Positions 15,569 through 19,873 of a stretch of DNA of 19,873 nt are shown here, piece by piece; the stretch's first letter is position 1; the number at the start of each line of letters is the position of its first letter. A program made the position numbers and the translations under genes. The DNA comes from CAYLUN01 sp964386865 (GTDB lineage: Bacteria; Verrucomicrobiota; Kiritimatiellia; RFP12; UBA1067): assembly GCA_964386865.1 (NCBI GenBank), contig CAYLUN010000093.1:1-19873 (forward strand). Reading direction: 5' to 3'. Under the pieces are notes generated by a model. The model was not told where the DNA came from. It did no database searches and saw only the letters and a list, made by a program, of their open reading frames with translations.

Positions 15569-17473
15569 GTGAGCACACGCATTCCCGTTACGCGCGCCCA
15601 TACGCTGGTCGTCGGCTCCGGCGCGGCCGGACTGAACGCCGCCGTGCAGGCCAAGCGGCGCGGCTTAGACGTGCTGATCGTGACCGAGGGGCTATCAAGA
15701 GGCACCTCGATCAACACGGGAAGCGACAAGCAGACCTATTATAAGCTTGGGCTTAGCGGCGCGTCGCCCGACTCCGTCGTCGGCGTGGCTGAAGCGCTGT
15801 CCGCCTCCGGCGGCATGCACGGGGACCTGGCGCTGGCCGAGGCGGCCGGGTCGGCGCAGGCCTTCTTCAACCTCGTCAATCTGGGCGTGCCGTTTCCGAG
15901 GGACGCCTTCGGCCAGTTCCCCGGCTACAAGACGGACCACGATCCGGCTTGCCGGGCGACCTCCACGGGGCCGTACACCTCGCGCGATATGTGCCGGGCG
16001 CTGATCCGCGAGGCGCGCCGGCTGCGCATCCCCGTGCGCGAGCGGCTGTCGGTCACGGACCTGCTCGCGTGCGGCGCGGGCGCGGCGCGGCGCGCGTGCG
16101 GCGTGCTGGCGCTCGACGCCGCGGGAGGCTGGCACGCGTTCCGCGCCGAGAACGTGATTTTCGCGGTCGGCGGCTTCGGCGGGCTCTATGCGGCGAGCGT
16201 CTACCCGGCTTGTCATACCGGCGCCATCGGCGTCGCGCTGCGGGCGGGCGCGGGCGCGCAGAGCCTGCCGGAGTCGCAGTTCGGGCTCGCCTCAACGCGC
16301 TTCCGCTGGAACGTGTCGGGGTCGTACATGCAAGTGGTGCCGCGCCTGTTCTCGACGGCGGCGGACGGCGTGTCGGACGAGCGCGAGTTCCTGCTCGACG
16401 CCTGCGCGTCGCCCGCCTTGGCCCACAGCCTGCTCTTTCTGAAAGGCTACCAGTGGCCGTTCGACGCGCGCAGGGCCGAGAGCGGCTCGTCGCGCGTCGA
16501 CGTGCTTGTGCACGCCGAGCGCGTGCACAAGGGCCGGCGCGTGTTTCTGGACTTCCGGCGCAACGGCGGCGGCTTCAAGGCCTCGTCCCTTTCCGATGAG
16601 GCGCGGACGTATCTTGAGAAATCGGGAGCGACGCAGGCCGCGCCGCTGGCGCGGCTGCTGCACCTGAATCCCGCCGCCGTGGCGCTCTACCGCGAGCACG
16701 GCATCGACTTGGCGGCCGAGCCGCTGGAGGTCGCGGTGTGCGCCCAGCACAACAACGGCGGGCTGGCGGCTAACCGCTGGTGGGAGTCGACGAGCCTGCG
16801 GCACCTGTTCCCCGTAGGCGAGGTAAACGGCTCTCACGGGGTCGGTCGCCCGGGCGGCGCGGCGCTCAACGCGGGCCAGGTGGGCGGCCTTCGCGCGGCC
16901 GAATACGTCGCGGCGACCTACGCTGGCGAGAGCCTCCGCGACTCCGATTTTCGCGCCGCTCTGGGGCCGGCGGCGGCGGCCAGCCTCGCCTTTTCCGCGC
17001 GGTGTGCGGGCGCGCAGCAGACCTGGCGCGCGTGCCGCGAGGAGTTCCAGGGGCGCATGTCCCGCGCGGGGGCGCACCTGCGCTCCGAGGAGGCGCTGGC
17101 CGGCGCCGCGCGCGAGGCGCGCGCGCAGCTCGGGCGGCTGGAGGCCGAGGGCTGCCGCGCGCGGAGCCCGGCTGAGCTTGTGCGGGCCTTCGAGAACCGC
17201 CAGCTCTGCTTCGCCCACGCCGTCTATCTGTCGGCGCAGCTTTTCGCCGTCCGCTCCGGCGCGGGGAGCCGCGGCTCGGCCCTTGTCGAGGACGCGCAGG
17301 GCCGGCCCGCGCCGGAGGATCCCGCGTTCCGCGAGCGGGTGCAGGAGACGCGCGTTTCGGCGGGCGGCAGCATCCGCCACCGCTGGGTGCCGCGCCGCCC
17401 GCTGCCCGCGGCGGACCTTTGGTTTGAGACCGCGTGGTCGGCTTTCTCGCGCGGCGACATCTACCGCGTGTGA
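15569..17473 (+). CDS. FAD-dependent oxidoreductase of the succinate dehydrogenase/fumarate reductase flavoprotein family
   Basis: The 634-residue protein has the N-terminal dinucleotide-binding motif VVGSGAAGLNAA (14-25) and the TSINTGSDKQ substrate/FAD loop. It also has VIFAVGGFGGLY (196-207), a QHNNGG motif (393-398) like the HxxGG of SdhA/FrdA, and GEVNGSHGVGRPGGAALNAGQ from 417, which closes around FAD. A helical C-terminal region follows, as in SdhA. There is no Tat signal or heme domain, and no iron-sulfur or membrane subunit is nearby, so it is probably a soluble enzyme. The GTG start at 15569 follows an excellent AGGAGG (15556-15561) that overlaps the stop of the SDR gene. The tight spacing implies an operon, and the SDR and flavoprotein probably act on related substrates. 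Substrate is unknown; a keto-acid or unsaturated sugar acid is conceivable. Confidence 0.8.
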   Translation: MSTRIPVTRAHTLVVGSGAAGLNAAVQAKRRGLDVLIVTEGLSRGTSINTGSDKQTYYKLGLSGASPDSVVGVAEALSASGGMHGDLALAEAAGSAQAFFNLVNLGVPFPRDAFGQFPGYKTDHDPACRATSTGPYTSRDMCRALIREARRLRIPVRERLSVTDLLACGAGAARRACGVLALDAAGGWHAFRAENVIFAVGGFGGLYAASVYPACHTGAIGVALRAGAGAQSLPESQFGLASTRFRWNVSGSYMQVVPRLFSTAADGVSDEREFLLDACASPALAHSLLFLKGYQWPFDARRAESGSSRVDVLVHAERVHKGRRVFLDFRRNGGGFKASSLSDEARTYLEKSGATQAAPLARLLHLNPAAVALYREHGIDLAAEPLEVAVCAQHNNGGLAANRWWESTSLRHLFPVGEVNGSHGVGRPGGAALNAGQVGGLRAAEYVAATYAGESLRDSDFRAALGPAAAASLAFSARCAGAQQTWRACREEFQGRMSRAGAHLRSEEALAGAAREARAQLGRLEAEGCRARSPAELVRAFENRQLCFAHAVYLSAQLFAVRSGAGSRGSALVEDAQGRPAPEDPAFRERVQETRVSAGGSIRHRWVPRRPLPAADLWFETAWSAFSRGDIYRV

Positions 17474-17607
17474 AGCGCGTCCCGTCGCCTGCCGGTTACC
17501 CCGCTTCTGCCGGCCCGCTCAAATCTTTCGATGTACAGTGCCCCAGAACCGCGTTAATATTGAACCTTAATCCCTTGTATCGGGGGAGTACAATCAAGGA
17601 GCATCCT

Positions 17608-18516
17608 ATGAAGCGTGTCATGATGGCGGCGTTCGCCGCCCTGTTGGTTCCTGTGGCGACGGGCCTGGCGCAGGCGACGAAGCCGGCCGCCGTGCCGAAG
17701 CCGCTCCCGGTGGTGAGCGCTGATGACGCGGCGAAGCTGGAGGCCCTCATCGGCGGCGCGTTACGCGCCAAGCCGGCCAAGGCCCGCAAGCTGCTGGTCT
17801 TCAGCAAGTGCGAAGGGTTCGTGCATGGCGAAGGGCTCGTGTTCGGCAACAAGGCGATTGAAATCGCGGCGAAGACCGGGGCGTTTCAAGCAGACTTCAC
17901 GACCGACTACGCGACCGTTACAGACAAGGCGAACCTCTTTACGTACGATGCGGTCGTCCTGAACAACACGACGAACCTGAAAACCAAAGACAACCCGCTG
18001 TTTGTGCCGAACCTGGTGGAGTTCGTGAAGAGCGGCCGCGGCCTGTGCGTGATTCACGGCGGAGCAGACAACTTTAAGGATAGCGCCGAGGCGGCCGAGA
18101 TGGTGGGCGGTCAGTTCGACGGCCACCCGTGGGGCGGCGGCGGAACGTGGGCGTTCAAGCTGGATGATCCGGCAAGCCCGCTCAACCAGGCGTTCGGCGG
18201 CCAGAGCTTTAAGTCCGGCGAGGAGGTCTATCAGCAGAAGAGCCCGCCTTACGACCGCTCCAAGCTGCACGTGTTGGTCTCGCTCGACCTCGCGGACGAG
18301 GCGACTGCCAAAGCGAATGTCGAGAAGCAGAAGCGCGCGGACAAAGACTACGCGGTGAGCTGGATCCGACCCTACGGCGAAGGCCGGGTGTTCTATACGT
18401 CGTTCGGGCATGACAAGCGCGCCTATCTGGACAAGGCGCGCCTGTGGCACATCATGGACTGCCTGCAGTACACGCTCGGCGACCTGAAGGCTGACGACAA
18501 GCCGGCTGCGAAGTGA
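17608..18516 (+). CDS. Exported ThuA-domain protein
   Basis: The 302-residue protein has a signal peptide (MKRVMMAAFAALLVPVATGLA, cleavage near residue 22). The ThuA (trehalose utilisation, DUF1080-associated) domain, related to class I glutamine amidotransferases, follows. Features are ARKLLVFSKCEGFVHGEG, YDAVVLNNTTNLK, the GRGLCVIHGGADNF nucleophile-elbow-like segment, and the C-terminal GRVFYTSFGHDKRAYLD, which is highly typical of ThuA proteins. The usual cysteine of true amidotransferases is not at the elbow, consistent with the family. AAGGAG (17596-17601) ends 6 bases before the ATG. The 134-base gap upstream is AT-richer than its surroundings and may hold a promoter, but no good pair of hexamers was found. 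In Verrucomicrobia-like bacteria such proteins are common in carbohydrate loci beside Gfo/Idh/MocA genes, as here. Its biochemical role is unknown. Confidence 0.85.
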   Translation: MKRVMMAAFAALLVPVATGLAQATKPAAVPKPLPVVSADDAAKLEALIGGALRAKPAKARKLLVFSKCEGFVHGEGLVFGNKAIEIAAKTGAFQADFTTDYATVTDKANLFTYDAVVLNNTTNLKTKDNPLFVPNLVEFVKSGRGLCVIHGGADNFKDSAEAAEMVGGQFDGHPWGGGGTWAFKLDDPASPLNQAFGGQSFKSGEEVYQQKSPPYDRSKLHVLVSLDLADEATAKANVEKQKRADKDYAVSWIRPYGEGRVFYTSFGHDKRAYLDKARLWHIMDCLQYTLGDLKADDKPAAK

Positions 18517-18528
18517 ACGAGAAGGTAA

Positions 18529-18614
18529 GTAGGCTGTAGGCTGTTGGGCTGAGGGAGAAGGCGATTCATTTTCCTAACAGCCTAGCACCCCTCAGCCTAA
18601 ACAACCTCCTACAG
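18529..18614. repeat. Imperfect inverted repeat with short tandem heptads
   Basis: The left arm has near-tandem GTAGGCT units starting at 18529. CTGTAGG (18534-18540) pairs with CCTACAG (18608-18614), and GGCTGAGGG (18547-18555) pairs with CCCTCAGCC (18589-18597). An extra TAGGCTGTT-like complement lies in the loop, so alternative foldings are possible. There is no T-run. The element fills the gap between the ThuA gene and the Gfo/Idh/MocA gene, ending 7 bases before the latter's start, so it could influence translation. Confidence 0.55.
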
Positions 18615-18621
18615 GTTCTCC

Positions 18622-19719
18622 ATGAACACCACGCGCAGACGTTTCCTTCAGTTCGGCGGCTCGGCCGCCGCCTTCAGCCTCGTGCCGCCGCGCGTGCTGG
18701 GGTGCGCGGCGCCCAGCGGCAAGGTCTGCCTGGGCGTGATCGGCCTCGGCGGCGCGGGGCGGGCCGACCTGGAGTCGTTCCTTGCGCTCGACGACGTGGT
18801 CGTGCGGGCGGTCTGCGACGTGGACGCCGCGAAGTGTCAGGCAGCCCAGTCCGCCGTTGACGCGCGCTACGGGAACCGCGACTGCGGGGCGGCCTCGGAT
18901 TATCGCGAGCTGAGCGCGCGTGCAGACCTCGACGCCGTCGTGGTCGCCACGCCCAACGAGTCGCACGCGCGGATCGGCCTCGAGGCCCTCCGCGGCGGCA
19001 AAGACGTCTACGGCGAGACGCCGTTCGCGCACACGTACGCGGAGGGGCTCGCGCTGGCGGACGCGGTGGCGCGGCACGGCCGCGTCTGGCAGGCTGGCAA
19101 CGGGCAGCGCGCGGAGCCGCGTTTCCGCCGGGCGGTCGCCGCGGTGCGAGGCGGCGTGCTTGGGCGCGTGGCGCGCGTGGAGGTCGGGCTGCCGGGCGGC
19201 GGCCGAGGGCCCGCGTGCGAGGGCGGCCGCGGCCTGCCGGACTTCCACTGGCGCTGGATCAGCGCGTGGGGGGGCGGCGCGCTGGCCGATGGCGTTGGGC
19301 TGTACGGCGATACGGCGCTGTGGGGCGCCGGGCGCGGCGACGAGCCGAAGGCGGTCGAGGGCGGCGGCGAATATCCCAGAGACGGACGCTATGACACCGC
19401 GACGGCGTTCCGCTTCCGCTGCGCCTACTGTGACGGGATGGAACTGGCCGTGGCGGACGGCGGACGGCTCGAGAAGGGCATCGGCGTGCGGTGGATCGGC
19501 CGCGGCGGCGCTTGGGTATGGGTCACGCACGGGGCGCTTGAAGCGTCTGATCCGGAGCTGTTGGCGGCGGTGAGCCAGTGGCCGCTGGAGCCGTGCGCGG
19601 GGCTGCACCGCGATTTCATCGACTGCGTCAAGACGCGCCGCGAGACAATCGCGCCAGCTGAGCCTGCGCGCCTCGCGGCGGCGCTCGGGCAGGCGGGTGA
19701 GCGCGCCATGCGCGGTTGA
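18622..19719 (+). CDS. Tat-exported Gfo/Idh/MocA-family protein lacking the usual catalytic residues
   Basis: The 365-residue protein starts with a twin-arginine signal (TRRRFLQFGG, residues 4-13). VLGC at 25-28 is a poor lipobox match. The Rossmann domain begins at CLGVIGLGGAGRADL (36-50), continues with VCDVDAAK and VVVATPNESHARIGLEALRGGKDVY, and ends near 165. In most relatives the next motif is E-K-P; here it reads GETPFAHT, so the conserved lysine is T133 (codon 19018-19020). The later DxGxHHxD-type motif is replaced by DGVGLYGDTALW (223-234), removing the histidines. The central domain is short after PDFHWRWI, and the C-terminus stops at ERAMRG, before the LGRKLKWD-like tail common in relatives. 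Base composition matches neighbours and no internal stop is present, so it may be a binding or structural protein rather than an oxidoreductase. The ribosome-binding site is weak. Confidence 0.82.
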   Translation: MNTTRRRFLQFGGSAAAFSLVPPRVLGCAAPSGKVCLGVIGLGGAGRADLESFLALDDVVVRAVCDVDAAKCQAAQSAVDARYGNRDCGAASDYRELSARADLDAVVVATPNESHARIGLEALRGGKDVYGETPFAHTYAEGLALADAVARHGRVWQAGNGQRAEPRFRRAVAAVRGGVLGRVARVEVGLPGGGRGPACEGGRGLPDFHWRWISAWGGGALADGVGLYGDTALWGAGRGDEPKAVEGGGEYPRDGRYDTATAFRFRCAYCDGMELAVADGGRLEKGIGVRWIGRGGAWVWVTHGALEASDPELLAAVSQWPLEPCAGLHRDFIDCVKTRRETIAPAEPARLAAALGQAGERAMRG

Positions 19720-19751
19720 TTTTGCCCCCGTCATTTTTCTGACAAAGAGGG

Positions 19752-19780
19752 TTGACAGCACAGGGCGGATTGTCTAAAGT
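19752..19780 (+). promoter_or_regulatory. Near-consensus sigma70 promoter for tRNA-Phe
   Basis: TTGACA (19752-19757) is a perfect -35 hexamer, and TAAAGT (19775-19780) is a good -10 with 17-base spacing. Transcription would start near 19787, leaving a leader of about 38 bases before the mature tRNA. Confidence 0.8.
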
Positions 19781-19824
19781 TACCCCCGTTTTGCACCCAG
19801 TAACGGGCGCAGATATTTTGATGT

Positions 19825-19873
<49 letters not shown>

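Noticed and set aside
17589..17594. TACAAT as a -10 hexamer for the ThuA gene
   Set aside because: It overlaps the ribosome-binding site, lies only 13 bases before the ATG, and its nearest -35-like word (TTGAAC, 17560) is 23 bases away.
19731..19743. Possible terminator after the Gfo/Idh/MocA gene
   Set aside because: GTCA and TGAC flank a short T-rich loop, but a 4-bp stem with the T residues in the loop is not a credible terminator.

Overview
The window is a GC-rich (roughly two thirds G+C), densely coded bacterial chromosome segment with no phage, transposase, CRISPR or rRNA sequence. Gene content suggests a heterotrophic polysaccharide degrader of the Planctomycetes-Verrucomicrobia-Kiritimatiellota-Lentisphaerae group: exported sialidase-like proteins, a ThuA-domain protein, a Tat-exported Gfo/Idh/MocA-family protein, an SDR paired with a fumarate-reductase-type flavoprotein, and a TPR-like protein of a type I associate with Verrucomicrobia-like genomes. 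This placement rests on family recognition, not on a marker gene.

Layout. (1) 1-3559, plus strand: the C-terminal part of a nickel-pincer (LarA-family) epimerase, a UxuB-type short-chain mannonate/fructuronate oxidoreductase, and 6-phosphogluconate dehydrogenase. Together they suggest a sugar-acid route joining fructuronate, mannonate and gluconate to the pentose phosphate pathway. (2) 3620-5393: a membrane-anchored AsmA/DUF748-like protein, a strong intrinsic terminator, and an alpha/alpha-toroid (prenyltransferase/squalene-cyclase repeat) protein. (3) 5554-9855: three exported sialidase-like genes. The first looks truncated to half a propeller. The third carries three good Asp boxes and a C-terminal LamG-like domain. 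A 536-bp structured gap lies between the second and third. (4) 9874-12136, minus strand: two overlapping genes, a TPR-like membrane protein and an exported protein with six CxxC pairs resembling a DnaJ zinc finger without a J domain. (5) 12290-17473, plus strand: glycogen phosphorylase, an SDR and an SDH/FRD-type flavoprotein, closely spaced. (6) 17608-19719: a ThuA-domain protein and a Gfo/Idh/MocA-like protein that has lost its usual catalytic lysine and histidine. (7) 19752-19873: a near-consensus sigma70 promoter and a tRNA-Phe(GAA) cut by the window end.

Three intergenic gaps (1021-1101, 1996-2050, 18529-18614) carry imperfect inverted repeats, each also containing short repeated words and each close upstream of a start codon. 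The most interesting leads are the gluconate/mannonate locus, the catalytically degenerate Gfo/Idh/MocA protein, the truncated sialidase-like gene, the exported zinc-finger-like protein, and these intergenic repeats.
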